From assembly GCF_016127315.1 (NCBI RefSeq), contig NZ_CP065997.1:5828001-5892000 (forward strand): a stretch of DNA of 64,000 nt. The letters are read 5' to 3'. The stretch's first letter is position 1. Each line of letters begins with the position of its first letter. This document shows, piece by piece, positions 37,940 through 47,798 of the stretch. The position numbers and the translations under genes were made by a program. Below the pieces are notes generated by a model, which ran no database searches, was not told the DNA's origin, and worked only from the letters and a program-made list of their open reading frames with translations. Origin of the DNA: Achromobacter deleyi (GTDB lineage Bacteria; Pseudomonadota; Gammaproteobacteria; Burkholderiales; Burkholderiaceae_B).

Positions 37940-39298
37940 ATGACCGCTCCCCTGCCCACTCCCGCCATCGCGCCCGCCGCGCCGTCCTCGCTCGCCGACA
38001 CCCTCGGCGCCAAGGCCGCGCCGGCCACGACCAAAAAGGGTCCGTCCTTCTCCGACGTGCTGGCCCAGCAGCGCCCCAATCCGTCCGCCGACGCGCGCCC
38101 TGCCGCCAACAGCGGCGCCAAGACGCCGGCCGGCGGCAAGAATTCCGGTGACGCCGCCGGCAACGCCGAGGACGCCGCCGCCCAGGTCATCGACAACGCC
38201 GTGCAGACCGCCACCCAGGCCGAAGCCGGCGCGCTCGCCGTCGCCGCGCAGCAGCCGGCCGCGCCGGTGCTGCCGCAGCAGGCGCTGGAGATCGCCGCCC
38301 AGGCCGCCGAACAGGTGCAGCTGGCGCGTGGCACCGCGCAGGCCGCCGCCACCGCCGTCAGCGCCGGCGCCGCCGTGGTGCAGGCCGCCCTGACCGCCAA
38401 CGACGCCATCGCCACGCCGCGCGCGCCGGTGGCCGCCACCGCGCAGCAGGCCGAAGCCGCCGCCGCGCTGGCCAGCCGCGATGCACAGGTCGCCCAGCCG
38501 GTGGTCACCGCCGCGGTCAAGCCCGGCTCCGCTCCGGTGGTGGAGACCGCCGCCAAGGCCGCGCCCGCCGCCGAATTGCCGCGCCCCGCGCCCGAAGCCG
38601 CCCAGCCCCGCGCCGCCAACGTGCGCGTGGCCGCCGCCGAGCCGACGCCGGCCGCGCCGCAGCACGCGCGCACCGAAGAGGAATCCAACGCGCCGGTGCT
38701 CAGCACCGCGCAGCAATTCCAGGTGCCGCAGCATGCCGCCAATGCCCAGGATCACCTGGCCCAGGCCATCGCCGCCGCCTCGCAGCGCCAGCAGCCCGCG
38801 CCCATCGCCAACCCCGCCAGCGTCGCCGTGCCCAACGTGCCGGTCGTGCTGCAGGTCGCCACCCCCGTGGGCGGCACCCACTGGGGCACCGAACTGGGCC
38901 AGCAGATGGTCGTCATGAGCAACAACGTGCGCCAGGGCACCCAGACCGCCGAACTGCGCCTGGACCCGCCCGATCTCGGCCCGCTGCGCGTCAGCATCAA
39001 CCTGGCCGACGGCGTGGCCAGCGCGTCGTTCGTCTCGGCCCACGCCTCGGTGCGCCAGGCCATCGAAACCGCGATTCCGCAGCTGCAGCAGGCGCTGGCC
39101 CAGGCCGGCATCTCGCTGGGCCAGACCAGCGTCGGTGAACAGGCCGCGCAACAGGAATTCGCGCAGCAGAATGGCGGCGGTTCGCAGCGCCAGGGTGGCG
39201 GCAACGGCGCCGCCGTGGCCGACGGCGCGATCGATGGCCAAGCGGTCGCCGTGACCACGTCGCGCAACGCCAATGCGCTGGTCGACACCTTCGCGTAA
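37940..39298 (+). CDS. fliK: Flagellar hook-length control protein FliK
   Basis: Encodes 452 residues from the ATG at 37940, with an AGGAAG site. The N-terminal 320 residues are alanine-rich and of low complexity, as in a molecular ruler. The C-terminal domain has the FliK signature TAELRLDPPDLGPLRVSINL and AQAGISLGQTSV. FliK sets hook length and switches FlhB to late substrates. Position at the end of fliFGHIJK makes it the canonical FliK, as opposed to the paralogue near fliDST. Confidence 0.93.
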   Translation: MTAPLPTPAIAPAAPSSLADTLGAKAAPATTKKGPSFSDVLAQQRPNPSADARPAANSGAKTPAGGKNSGDAAGNAEDAAAQVIDNAVQTATQAEAGALAVAAQQPAAPVLPQQALEIAAQAAEQVQLARGTAQAAATAVSAGAAVVQAALTANDAIATPRAPVAATAQQAEAAAALASRDAQVAQPVVTAAVKPGSAPVVETAAKAAPAAELPRPAPEAAQPRAANVRVAAAEPTPAAPQHARTEEESNAPVLSTAQQFQVPQHAANAQDHLAQAIAAASQRQQPAPIANPASVAVPNVPVVLQVATPVGGTHWGTELGQQMVVMSNNVRQGTQTAELRLDPPDLGPLRVSINLADGVASASFVSAHASVRQAIETAIPQLQQALAQAGISLGQTSVGEQAAQQEFAQQNGGGSQRQGGGNGAAVADGAIDGQAVAVTTSRNANALVDTFA

Positions 39299-39468
39299 CA
39301 ATCGCGCGGCCCGCGGCTGGCAACGGTTGCGGGCGGTGCAGCAATAGCTTGAGATACGCGGCTTTCGCCCTGTTTTTCGCCTCCAAGCCGGGGGCGCATT
39401 TCGGGCAGAATGCTTTCATCCACTAAGAATCCGTTTTCATCAGCGGCAAAACACGCATCGACACCGAG

Positions 39469-40077
39469 ATGGCGACTTCCAAACCCACAACCATGCCGCC
39501 GCGCGGCGCGCTTCCGACACGCTCCGGCGGCATTGGCCGAATCCTTCGCCCGTTGCTCATGATATTGGTGCTGTTGCTGGTGGCGGCCGCGAGCGCGGGC
39601 GCGACCTGGTTCGTCGCGCAGCGCATGCAGCCGCAAGGCGGCGCGCCGGTGCAACTGGGCGTCGGCCAGACCGGCGGCCAGCCGGGCCAACCCGGCGTCG
39701 CGGGTCCGCAAGCCACGCCGACCACCTTCGTCGCCCCGCCCACCACCCCGGCCGCGGTGCCCGCGCCGATCTTCGTGCCGATCGAGGCCTTCACGGTCAC
39801 GCTGCAGAACGCCGACACCGAGCGCATCATGCACGTCGGCCTGACCCTGCGCGTCAGCGACGAGCAGACCCGCATCCGCCTCGAAAAGTACATGCCTGAA
39901 GTGCGCAGCCGCATCCTGATGGTGCTGTCTTCGCAATCGCCCACCGGCGTGCAGACGCAACAAGGCAAGACCGATATGGCCAACGCCATCAAGCAAGCCG
40001 TCAATCGCCCGTTCGCGCCCCTGCCGGACGGCCAGTATGTCACCGACGTACTGTATACGGCGTTCGTGGTGCAATAA
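39469..40077 (+). CDS. fliL: Flagellar basal body-associated protein FliL
   Basis: Encodes 202 residues. There is one membrane helix (about residues 26-46, ILRPLLMILVLLLVAAASAG), then a linker rich in G, P and T, then the FliL periplasmic domain (FVPIEAFTVTLQNADTERIM, YLPEVRS-like and a C-terminal DVLYTAFVVQ). FliL associates with the stator and boosts torque. It begins the fliLMNOPQR group, 170 bp after fliK, where a separate promoter is possible. Confidence 0.93.
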   Translation: MATSKPTTMPPRGALPTRSGGIGRILRPLLMILVLLLVAAASAGATWFVAQRMQPQGGAPVQLGVGQTGGQPGQPGVAGPQATPTTFVAPPTTPAAVPAPIFVPIEAFTVTLQNADTERIMHVGLTLRVSDEQTRIRLEKYMPEVRSRILMVLSSQSPTGVQTQQGKTDMANAIKQAVNRPFAPLPDGQYVTDVLYTAFVVQ

Positions 40078-40079
40078 GC

Positions 40080-41087
40080 ATGGCCTACGAGGCGTTTCTT
40101 TCGCAGGACGAAGTCGACGCGCTGCTGGCCGGCGTCACGGGCGAGAGCGACAGCAAAAAGGAATCCGCGGGCCCCAACGACGGCGCCCGTGCCTATGACC
40201 TGAGCTCGCCGGACCGCGTGGTGCGCCGGCGCATGCAGACGCTGGAACTCATCAACGAACGCTTTGCGCGCCAGATGCGCAGCGTGTTGCTGAACTTCAT
40301 GCGCCGCAGCGCCGACATCACCGTCGGTTCCATCAAGATCCAGAAGTACGCGGACTTCGAACGCAACCTGCCCGTGCCCAGCAACCTGAACATGGTTCAG
40401 ATGAAACCGCTGCGCGGCACGGCCCTGTTCACCTACGACCCGAACCTGGTGTTCCTGGTCATCGACAGCCTGTTCGGCGGCGATGGCCGCTACCACACGC
40501 GGGTCGAGGGCCGGGACTTCACCACCACCGAACAGCGCATCATCCGGCGCCTGCTCAACCTGACCCTGGAAAGCTACGGCAAGTCCTGGGACCCCGTCTA
40601 TCCGATCGAGTTCGACTATGTCCGCTCGGAGATGCACACCAAGTTCGCCAGCATCACCGGCAACAATGAAGTGGTGGTCGTCACCTCGTTCCACATCGAA
40701 TTCGGCGCGACCGGCGGCGACCTGAACATCTGCCTGCCCTACTCCATGATCGAGCCGGTGCGTGACCTGCTCACGCGCCCGCTGCAGGAAACCACGCTGG
40801 AAGAAGTGGACCAGCGCTGGTCGCAACAGCTTTCGCGCCAGGTGCGCAGTGCCGACATCGACGTGGTCGCCGAATTCGCGCGCATTCCGTCCAATATCCG
40901 CGAATTGATGCGCATGAAGGTCGGCGACATCCTGCCCGTGGATGTGCCGCAGACCGTCACCGCCCATGTCGACGGCGTGCCGCTGATGGAATGCGGCTAC
41001 GGCGTCTTTAACGGCCAGTACGCCCTGCGCGTGCAGAACATGTTTACCTACGATACCGAATCTAACGAGGCCCCCGACCATGACTGA
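40080..41087 (+). CDS. fliM: Flagellar motor switch protein FliM
   Basis: Encodes 335 residues. The N-terminal CheY-binding peptide LSQDEVDALLAGVTGE is conserved. The middle domain is followed by a C-terminal SpoA/FliN-like domain (LPVDVPQTVTAHVDGVPLM). FliM forms most of the C-ring and receives phosphorylated CheY. It lies 2 bp after fliL and overlaps fliN by 8 bp. Confidence 0.96.
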   Translation: MAYEAFLSQDEVDALLAGVTGESDSKKESAGPNDGARAYDLSSPDRVVRRRMQTLELINERFARQMRSVLLNFMRRSADITVGSIKIQKYADFERNLPVPSNLNMVQMKPLRGTALFTYDPNLVFLVIDSLFGGDGRYHTRVEGRDFTTTEQRIIRRLLNLTLESYGKSWDPVYPIEFDYVRSEMHTKFASITGNNEVVVVTSFHIEFGATGGDLNICLPYSMIEPVRDLLTRPLQETTLEEVDQRWSQQLSRQVRSADIDVVAEFARIPSNIRELMRMKVGDILPVDVPQTVTAHVDGVPLMECGYGVFNGQYALRVQNMFTYDTESNEAPDHD

Positions 41088-41646
41088 CAAGAACGAGCCC
41101 GGCTCCGGCTCGTCCCCGGCCGACGACTGGGCCGACGCGCTCGCCGAACAATCCCGCGCCAATCCGCCCACCCAGGCGGATGGCCTGAAGCCCGCCCAGG
41201 ACGACTGGGCCGCCGCCATGGCCGAGCAGACCGCCGCCACGCCGCCCGCCGCGGCCGCCGCGCCGGCGCCGGCGCCTGCCCCCGCAGCCCCCGCTGCGCC
41301 CGCCCCGGCCGCGCCCGCCGCGCAATCGGCCGCGCAGTCGGTGTTCAAGCCTCTGGCCGGCGCGGCGCCGGGCACCGGCACCGATATCGACCTGATCATG
41401 GACGTGCCCGTCCAGCTGACGGTCGAGCTGGGCCGCACCCGCCTGACCATCAAGAACCTGCTGCAACTGGGCCAGGGCTCGGTGGTCGAACTGGACGGCC
41501 TGGCCGGCGAGCCGATGGACATCTTCGTCAACGGCTACCTGATTGCACAGGGCGAAGTGGTGGTGGTGGAAGACAAGTACGGCATTCGCCTGACCGACAT
41601 CATCACCCCGTCCGAACGCATCAACCGCCTCAACAACCGTCGTTGA
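41080..41646 (+). CDS. fliN: Flagellar motor switch protein FliN with long N-terminal extension
   Basis: Encodes 188 residues, about 50 more than E. coli FliN. The extra part is a low-complexity A/P linker (about residues 48-85). The C-terminal SpoA domain is well conserved (IMDVPVQLTVELGRTRLTIK, VVVVEDKYGIRLTDIITP). FliN completes the C-ring and binds FliH. It overlaps fliM by 8 bp and is followed 13 bp later by fliO. Confidence 0.95.
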   Translation: MTDKNEPGSGSSPADDWADALAEQSRANPPTQADGLKPAQDDWAAAMAEQTAATPPAAAAAPAPAPAPAAPAAPAPAAPAAQSAAQSVFKPLAGAAPGTGTDIDLIMDVPVQLTVELGRTRLTIKNLLQLGQGSVVELDGLAGEPMDIFVNGYLIAQGEVVVVEDKYGIRLTDIITPSERINRLNNRR

Positions 41647-41659
41647 CCCCGCGTCCGTG

Positions 41660-41983
41660 ATGAACGACTCCGCCCTGCTGCGCGTCATCATCGGCCTGGT
41701 GCTGGTGCTGGCGGCCATCCTGGCCGCGGCCTGGCTGGCGCGCCGCGCCGGCCTGACGCAGCGCGGCGGCGGCAACCTGCTCAAGCAGGTCGCCAGCCTG
41801 CCGATCGGCGCGCGGCAGAGCATCGTCGTGGTCGAGATCGAAAATACCTGGGTGGTCGTGGGCGTCAGCCCCGGCCAGATCACTCCCCTGCATACCCTGC
41901 CTGCCGGCGAACTGCCGCAAGCCGCGACCTTGCCCACCGCCGCCTTCGCGGCCAAGCTGGGCCAGGCGCTCAAGCGCCGCTAG
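41660..41983 (+). CDS. fliO: Flagellar biosynthesis protein FliO
   Basis: Encodes 107 residues from the ATG at 41660; a GTG one codon earlier is also open. There is a single membrane helix (about residues 5-25), then a short cytoplasmic domain with the FliO core [21 protein letters not shown]. FliO aids assembly of FliP rings. It is on the short side for the family, consistent with many betaproteobacterial FliO proteins. Confidence 0.88.
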   Translation: MNDSALLRVIIGLVLVLAAILAAAWLARRAGLTQRGGGNLLKQVASLPIGARQSIVVVEIENTWVVVGVSPGQITPLHTLPAGELPQAATLPTAAFAAKLGQALKRR

Positions 41984-42003
41984 GCGGCGCGCGTTTCCAC
42001 ACC

Positions 42004-42786
42004 ATGAGCTTGCCGACCCCTTCCCGCGCCCGCCGCAGCGCGCTGCCCCTGCTGGGCGCCGCCGCCCTGCTCGGCCTGGCCCTGTTTCCGGCCGGCGTCA
42101 TCGCCCAGGCCACCCTGCCGGCCCTGACCGCCACGCCCGGCCCGAACGGCTCCGCGACCTATTCGCTCAGCATGCAGACGCTGCTGCTGATGACGTCGCT
42201 GTCGTTCCTGCCGGCGGCGCTGCTGATGATGACCGGCTTCACCCGCATCATCATCGTGCTGGGCCTGCTGCGCAGCGCCATGGGCACCGCGATGTCGCCG
42301 CCCAACCACGTGCTGATCGGGCTGGCGCTGTTCCTGACCTTCTATACGATGTCGCCGGTGTTCGACAAGATCTACACCGACGCCTACAAGCCACTGTCCG
42401 AGGGCTCGATCCAGTTCGAGGCCGCGGTCGAGCGCGCCGCGGGCCCGCTGCGCACCTTCATGCTGCACCAGACCCGCGAGAACGACCTGGCGCTGTTCGC
42501 CAACCTGGCCAAGCAGCCGGCGCTGGAAGATCCGTCGCAGGTGCCGCTGCGCATCCTGGTGCCGGCCTTCATCACCAGCGAACTCAAGACCGCCTTCCAG
42601 ATCGGCTTCACCATCTTCATTCCGTTCCTCATCATCGACCTGGTGGTCGCCAGCGTGCTGATGGCGCTGGGCATGATGATGGTGCCGCCCGTGACCGTGG
42701 CGCTGCCGTTCAAGCTGATGCTGTTCGTGCTGGCCGACGGCTGGAACCTGCTGATGGGCTCGCTGGCCCAGAGCTTCTACCAATAG
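42004..42786 (+). CDS. fliP: Flagellar export gate protein FliP
   Basis: Encodes 260 residues with a cleavable signal peptide, as known for FliP, and four membrane helices. Motifs include [20 protein letters not shown] and [20 protein letters not shown], and the C-terminal [16 protein letters not shown]. FliP makes the core of the export pore with FliQ and FliR. It is followed by fliQ after 9 bp. Confidence 0.96.
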   Translation: MSLPTPSRARRSALPLLGAAALLGLALFPAGVIAQATLPALTATPGPNGSATYSLSMQTLLLMTSLSFLPAALLMMTGFTRIIIVLGLLRSAMGTAMSPPNHVLIGLALFLTFYTMSPVFDKIYTDAYKPLSEGSIQFEAAVERAAGPLRTFMLHQTRENDLALFANLAKQPALEDPSQVPLRILVPAFITSELKTAFQIGFTIFIPFLIIDLVVASVLMALGMMMVPPVTVALPFKLMLFVLADGWNLLMGSLAQSFYQ

Positions 42787-42795
42787 GGAATCGCC

Positions 42796-43065
42796 ATGAC
42801 CGCCGAAACCGTCATGACCATGACCTACCAGGCGATGAAAGTCGCGCTGGCGATGGCCGGCCCGCTGCTGATCATCACCCTGATCGTGGGCCTGGTGATC
42901 AGCATCTTCCAGGCCGCCACGCAGATCAACGAAATGACGCTGTCGTTCATCCCCAAACTGCTGGCCATGTGCGGCGTGCTGGTGCTGCTGGGCCCCTGGC
43001 TGATCGGCATCATGGTCGACTACATCCGCCAGCTCATCGGCCAGATCCCCGGCCTGGTGTCGTAG
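42796..43065 (+). CDS. fliQ: Flagellar export gate protein FliQ
   Basis: Encodes 89 residues with two membrane helices, exactly the family form. The segments ALAMAGPLLIITLIVGLVIS and FQAATQINEMTLSFIPKLLA are characteristic. FliQ packs around the FliP/FliR core of the gate. It lies between fliP and fliR. Confidence 0.96.
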   Translation: MTAETVMTMTYQAMKVALAMAGPLLIITLIVGLVISIFQAATQINEMTLSFIPKLLAMCGVLVLLGPWLIGIMVDYIRQLIGQIPGLVS

Positions 43066-43099
43066 CGGCGCGCGCCGCCGGCCCCCGGGACGCGTCCCC

Positions 43100-43888
43100 A
43101 TGTTCTCCTTCACCATCGAGCAGCTGAATGGCTGGATCGGCCAGTTCCTCTGGCCGTTCGTGCGCATCCTGGCGCTGGTGGGCACGGCTCCCCTCTTCTC
43201 CGAATCCACGGTCCCGGTCAAGGTCAAGATCGGCCTGGCCTTCGTGCTGGCGGTCGCCGTCAGCCCGGCGCTCGACCCCGCGCCGCCCATCGCGCCAGGC
43301 TCGTTCGCCGGCCTCTGGATGGTGATGCAGCAGGTGCTGATCGGCATCGCCATGGGCTTTTCCATGCGCCTGGTGTTCGCGGCCGTGCAGACCGCCGGCG
43401 AATTCGTCGGCCTGCAGATGGGCCTGTCGTTCGCCTCGTTCTTCGATCCCAGCACTGGCGCCAACACCGCGGTGTTGTCGCGCCTGTTCAACATCGTGGC
43501 GATGCTGACGTTCCTGGCGCTGGACGGCCACCTGCTGGTGCTGGCGGCCCTGGTGCGCTCGTTCGACACCCTGCCGGTGGCGGCGATCCAGCTGCACCAG
43601 AATGGCTGGGGCGTGGTGGTGGAATGGGGCAAGACCGTGTTCGTGTCCGGCCTGCTGCTGGCCCTGCCGCTGATCTGCGCGCTGCTGACCATCAACCTGG
43701 CGATGGGCATCCTGAACCGCGCCGCGCCGCAGCTGTCGGTGTTCTCGGTGGGTTTCCCGGTCAGCCTGATCGTGGGCGTGGTGCTGCTGACCGTGGTGCT
43801 GCCCAATGCCGGCCCGTTCCTGGAATCGCTGTTCGAATCCGGCCTGTCGGAGATGAGCCGGGTCGTCGACGCACTGGCCGGCAGATAG
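43100..43888 (+). CDS. fliR: Flagellar export gate protein FliR
   Basis: Encodes 262 residues with about six hydrophobic segments. Family features include LWPFVRILALVGTAPLFSES, GEFVGLQMGLSFASFFDPST and LNRAAPQLSVFSVGFPVSLI. One FliR completes each export gate. It ends the fliLMNOPQR group, and a terminator follows. Confidence 0.96.
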   Translation: MFSFTIEQLNGWIGQFLWPFVRILALVGTAPLFSESTVPVKVKIGLAFVLAVAVSPALDPAPPIAPGSFAGLWMVMQQVLIGIAMGFSMRLVFAAVQTAGEFVGLQMGLSFASFFDPSTGANTAVLSRLFNIVAMLTFLALDGHLLVLAALVRSFDTLPVAAIQLHQNGWGVVVEWGKTVFVSGLLLALPLICALLTINLAMGILNRAAPQLSVFSVGFPVSLIVGVVLLTVVLPNAGPFLESLFESGLSEMSRVVDALAGR

Positions 43889-43968
43889 CGCCCCGATCGC
43901 GTCCGGGCCTGCGCAGTGCGCGGCGCCTTTTTCAGCGCGAACAATCCCGGGCAAAACGATGCCCACAA

Positions 43969-43996
43969 AAAAAACCGGCTCGAGGGCCGGTTTTTT
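43969..43996. terminator. Bidirectional intrinsic terminator between fliR and aer
   Basis: Stem AAAAAACCGGC (43969-43979) pairs with GCCGGTTTTTT (43986-43996) around a six-base loop. There are A-runs and T-runs on each side, so it works for both convergent units. Confidence 0.92.
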
Positions 43997-44012
43997 CATG
44001 CGTGTCCGCGAT

Positions 44013-45608
44013 CTACTGCTGCCCGGTCAGGCGGAACACACGGATGGTCTCGCGCAGCGTGCCCGACTGGTTGCCCAACTGCAGCACGGCGCCGCCCAGT
44101 TCCTGTACCAGCGCGGTGTTCTGCACCGTCATCACGTCCATCTGCGAAACCGCGCTGTCGACCTGCTCGATGCCGCTGGACTGTTCCTGCGACGCCTGCG
44201 AGATCTCGCCGATGATGTCGGTGACGCGATGCACCGCCGCCACGATCTCTTCCATCGTCGCGCCGGCCTGCTCGGCCTGGGCCGAGCCTTCCGTCACGCG
44301 CTCGACCGAATCCTCGATCAGGCCCTTGATCTCCTTGGCGGCCTGGGCGCTCTTTTGCGCCAGGCTGCGCACTTCGCCGGCCACCACCGCGAAGCCCTTG
44401 CCGGACTCGCCGGCGCGGGCCGCTTCGACCGCCGCGTTCAGCGCCAGGATGTTGGTCTGGAAGGCGATGCCCTCGATGATGCTGACGATGTCGACGATCT
44501 TGCGCGAGCTGTCGGAGATGCCATGCATGGTGCTGACCACCTGGCCCACCGCAACGCCGCCACGGCGCGCCACGTCCATGCTGCTGGCCGCGAGCTGGTT
44601 GGCCTGGCGGGCGTTGTCGGCGTTCTGGCGCACGGTCGAGGTCAGCTGCTCCATGCTCGCCGCCGTCTGCTGCAGCGAAGCGGCCTGGCCTTCAGTACGG
44701 CCGGCCAGTTCCTGGTTGCCCCGGGCGATGTGCACCGCCGCCTGGGTGGTGCCCTCGATGCCGCGGTACACGTCCTGGGCGATGCCGATCAGGCTCTTGC
44801 GCATGACTTCGAGCGAGAACTTCAGGCTGCCGATCTCGTCGTCGGACTCGGCCACGATCTGGGTGGTCAGATTGCCGGCGGCGACCTGGCGCGCCATGTT
44901 GGCGGCGTCGACCATCGGATCCAGCAGCGAGCGGCTCAGGCTCCAGCCCAGGCCGAAGATTCCCAGCACGCCCAGTGCCAGCAGGCCACAAGCCAGGCTG
45001 GCGCCGGTGGTGTCCAGCGAGGCCCAGTTGGCGTTCAGGCCATAGGCGCCGGCCGCCACCACGATGCCCGACGACAGCAGCGCATGACGGAACATGCGGC
45101 TACGCACATTGCGCTTGAACGGAAAGGCCAGCAGGTCCAGGCCGCGGCGCCAGCCGGCGCGCACCGGCCGGCCGCGCACGATGCGCACGCCGCGGGCGCG
45201 GCCTTCGCGGATGCGTTCGTACAGTTCCTCGGCCATCTCGATCTGTTCGTCGCTCGGCCGCACGCGCACCGACGAATACGCCACCACTTCGCCGTTCTCG
45301 ACGATCGGCGTGGCGTTGGCCAGCACCCAGTAGTAGCCGCCGTCCTTGCGGCGGTTCTTGACCAGGCCGAGCCAGGACTCGCCGGCTTCGAGCGTCTGCC
45401 ACAGGTCTTCATAGGCTTCTGGCGGCATGTCGGGATGGCGCACGATGTTGTGCGCCTTGCCGATCAGTTCTTCGCGAGAGAAGCCGCTGACTTCGATGAA
45501 TGCCGGATTCGCGTAGAGGATGCGGCCCTTGGTATCGGTACGCGAGATCAGGTATTGATCCTCGCGCAGCTTGGTTTCCACGTCGTTGACAGGAAGGTTT
45601 ACGCGCAC
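44013..45608 (-). CDS. aer: Aerotaxis receptor, Aer-type (PAS plus methyl-accepting signalling domain)
   Basis: Encodes 531 residues. The N-terminal PAS domain shows the Aer pattern [17 protein letters not shown] and [20 protein letters not shown], so FAD binding and redox sensing are expected. Two hydrophobic stretches near residues 165-215 anchor it; a HAMP-like region and the signalling helix bundle follow ([20 protein letters not shown]). It lacks a WESF-type C-terminal tether for CheR. A sigma-28 promoter is upstream. E. coli Aer is 506 residues. Confidence 0.93.
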   Translation of the reverse strand: MRVNLPVNDVETKLREDQYLISRTDTKGRILYANPAFIEVSGFSREELIGKAHNIVRHPDMPPEAYEDLWQTLEAGESWLGLVKNRRKDGGYYWVLANATPIVENGEVVAYSSVRVRPSDEQIEMAEELYERIREGRARGVRIVRGRPVRAGWRRGLDLLAFPFKRNVRSRMFRHALLSSGIVVAAGAYGLNANWASLDTTGASLACGLLALGVLGIFGLGWSLSRSLLDPMVDAANMARQVAAGNLTTQIVAESDDEIGSLKFSLEVMRKSLIGIAQDVYRGIEGTTQAAVHIARGNQELAGRTEGQAASLQQTAASMEQLTSTVRQNADNARQANQLAASSMDVARRGGVAVGQVVSTMHGISDSSRKIVDIVSIIEGIAFQTNILALNAAVEAARAGESGKGFAVVAGEVRSLAQKSAQAAKEIKGLIEDSVERVTEGSAQAEQAGATMEEIVAAVHRVTDIIGEISQASQEQSSGIEQVDSAVSQMDVMTVQNTALVQELGGAVLQLGNQSGTLRETIRVFRLTGQQ

Positions 45609-45928
45609 AGCTTGTCTCCGGTTACATCATATGGCGCAGCGAACGGCCAACGGCGGCCAACCCGGACCCGGCGCCCCGCCGCAACCAGTCCCCGCCCGAC
45701 CCCGAGGGCCTGCGCATGCCGATGCGCGACGCGACCTGGGGTGGTTCACTGCCCTTGTCCTGGGCGTTATGACTATGAACGGCAATATTTTCGAAAACTT
45801 AAGCTGTCCATGACAAAAATCAGACCCGTATAAGGTATTCGACCCGGCGGCCGCGAACGGGCGCCGGGTCGGCGGGAGCCACGGCCGTCGGGCCGCGCTC
45901 CGCATCACGGGGCTCGCGCCCCGGATGA
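45609..45928. other. aer upstream region with sigma-28 promoter and MCP1 terminator-like hairpin
   Basis: This 320-bp gap has no gene. The centre holds the sigma-28 site at 45776-45802. Near the right end a CGGGGC-TCGC-GCCCCG hairpin (45908-45923) follows the upstream chemoreceptor gene and may end or slow its transcript, though no T-run follows. Open frames here are short and unremarkable. Confidence 0.55.
45776..45802 (-). promoter_or_regulatory. Sigma-28 promoter for aer
   Basis: On the minus strand TTAAGTTT (45802-45795) and GCCGTTCA (45783-45776) are separated by exactly 11 bp. Compared with TAAAGTTT-N11-GCCGATAA the -35 differs by one base and the -10 by three. It lies about 170 bp before the aer start. 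Confidence 0.7.
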
Positions 45929-47659
45929 TCAGTCCTGCGTCAGCGTCGGCGCCTGGTAGCCACCCAGCTGATGCGCCGGCACCTCGATCACTTCGCCGGC
46001 ATTGATCTTGAACACGGCCACCGCTTCGGACAGGCGATGCGCCTGTTCCTGCAGCGAGCCGGCCGCGGCCGCGGCTTCTTCCACCAGCGCTGCGTTCTGC
46101 TGCGTCACTTCGTCCATCTGCGACACCGCGCGGTTCACCTGGTCGATGCCGCTGGACTGCTCCTCGGACGCCGCCGAGATCTCGCCCATGATGTCCGTCA
46201 CGCGCTTGACCGAGGCCACGATCTCCTGCATCGTCGCGCCCGCGCGTTCGACCTGTTGCGAACCGGCGCCGACCTTGGTCACCGAATCCTCGATCAGGCC
46301 CTTGATTTCCTTGGCCGCCTGCGCGCTGCGCTGCGCCAGCGAGCGCACTTCGCCCGCCACCACCGCGAAGCCCTTGCCCTGTTCGCCGGCGCGAGCGGCT
46401 TCCACCGCCGCGTTCAGCGCCAGGATGTTGGTCTGGAAGGCGATGCCGTCGATCACCGACACGATTTCCGAGATCTTGCGCGAGCTGGCCGAGATGCCCT
46501 GCATCGTGTTGACCACTTCGGCCACCGCCGAGCCGCCGCGTTCGGCCACGTCCGACGCGCTGGCGGCCAACTGATTGGCCTGGCGTGCGTTGTCGGCGTT
46601 CTGCTTGACGGTCGAAGCCAGCTCTTCCATCGACGCAGCGGTTTCTTCCAGCGAGGCCGCCTGTTCTTCCGTGCGGCTGGACAGGTCGGTGTTGCCGGCC
46701 GAGATCTCGCGCGAACCCACCGTGATTTCATCGACGCCGCGGCGCACCGTGGCCACCGTGCGCGTCAGGCTTTCCTGCATGCGCTTGAGCGCGGCGAACA
46801 GCTGGCCGATTTCGTTGTGCGAACGCACTTCGACGCGGCTGGTCAGGTCGCCGGCGGCGATCTTGTCGAAATGCTGGCCGGCCTCGACCAGCGGACGCAC
46901 CACCAGGCGGCCGAACAGCACGCGGCAGAACACCATCAGGGCCAGTGCCAGCGCCACGGCGACGGCAACGGCGATCATGGCGCGGTTGAAGTTGGCCTCG
47001 GCCTGGTCGATCGTGGCCTGCTGCTGGTCGCCGATGTACTTGCTGAATTCAGCGATAGCCTCGATGAAGGCGGCGCTGCGGGGCGTGCCGTACTCGTTGT
47101 TGACCATGTAGAAGGTCGAATAGTCCTCGCTGCGCAGCGCTTCCACCATGGTGTCGACGCCGTCATCGATGTACGAACGGTAGCGGCGGACCAGGTTCAT
47201 CGACAGCTGGCGGCCGGTGTCGTCCTGCAGCATGTTCTTCTGGAAGTCGGCGAAGCGGCTGCGCACGCCGGTCAGCAGGTCGGTGGCGCCCTTGAGCGCC
47301 GCGGCCGCGTCACGCGCCGAGTTCTCGCCGCTGCCCCAGCCGGATTCCTGCAGGTGGCGGGCCGCGACCATCAGGCTGACGCGGGCGCGCAGCATGTCGC
47401 TGTTGATCACATCCACTTGCTTGGAACGCTCGGTCAGCGCGTTGACCTCGCGGATGGACTCGTAGTTGTGCTGCAGGAAGAAGGCGGCCAGGCCACCCAC
47501 CGCCGCGATCAACACCGCGAAGAACGCCATGACCCACAGCAGCATCGTGCCGACGCGGGCGTCGCGCAGTCTCAGCTTGCGTTTCACCTTGGGCGCACGC
47601 GAGGCCTTTTTCTTACCGACCTTGCCTGACTTCGCTCCGGATTCCAGACTCGCTTCCAT
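45929..47659 (-). CDS. Methyl-accepting chemotaxis protein 1
   Basis: Encodes 576 residues from the ATG at 47659 with a GGGGAAAG site; 26 open codons upstream are not favoured. A basic N-terminus, a membrane helix, a four-helix-bundle periplasmic domain, a second helix, HAMP, and the signalling domain ([20 protein letters not shown]) follow in order. The C-terminus ends GYQAPTLTQD with no CheR-tether pentapeptide, unlike the next two receptors. The ligand is unknown. Its signalling part is nearly identical in DNA to the other two receptors. Confidence 0.93.
   Translation of the reverse strand: MEASLESGAKSGKVGKKKASRAPKVKRKLRLRDARVGTMLLWVMAFFAVLIAAVGGLAAFFLQHNYESIREVNALTERSKQVDVINSDMLRARVSLMVAARHLQESGWGSGENSARDAAAALKGATDLLTGVRSRFADFQKNMLQDDTGRQLSMNLVRRYRSYIDDGVDTMVEALRSEDYSTFYMVNNEYGTPRSAAFIEAIAEFSKYIGDQQQATIDQAEANFNRAMIAVAVAVALALALMVFCRVLFGRLVVRPLVEAGQHFDKIAAGDLTSRVEVRSHNEIGQLFAALKRMQESLTRTVATVRRGVDEITVGSREISAGNTDLSSRTEEQAASLEETAASMEELASTVKQNADNARQANQLAASASDVAERGGSAVAEVVNTMQGISASSRKISEIVSVIDGIAFQTNILALNAAVEAARAGEQGKGFAVVAGEVRSLAQRSAQAAKEIKGLIEDSVTKVGAGSQQVERAGATMQEIVASVKRVTDIMGEISAASEEQSSGIDQVNRAVSQMDEVTQQNAALVEEAAAAAGSLQEQAHRLSEAVAVFKINAGEVIEVPAHQLGGYQAPTLTQD
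45975..46790 (-). repeat. Chemoreceptor signalling-domain repeat, copy 1
   Basis: About 815 bp that are nearly identical at the DNA level, including third codon positions, to 48608-49425 and 50638-51456. It covers the methylation helices and the CheA/CheW-binding tip. Confidence 0.85.
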
Positions 47660-47798
47660 ATTCTTTCCCCATCCCTCAGGTACAGCTCTGACCAAATGAA
47701 AAACCACCCTGGCGTGCCTTCCTTGCGAAACGGGCACGCATCAGGGCGACGTACGCGGCGGTCTTTGAGGGCCGCACGCTCTCCGCGAAAAACGGGAC

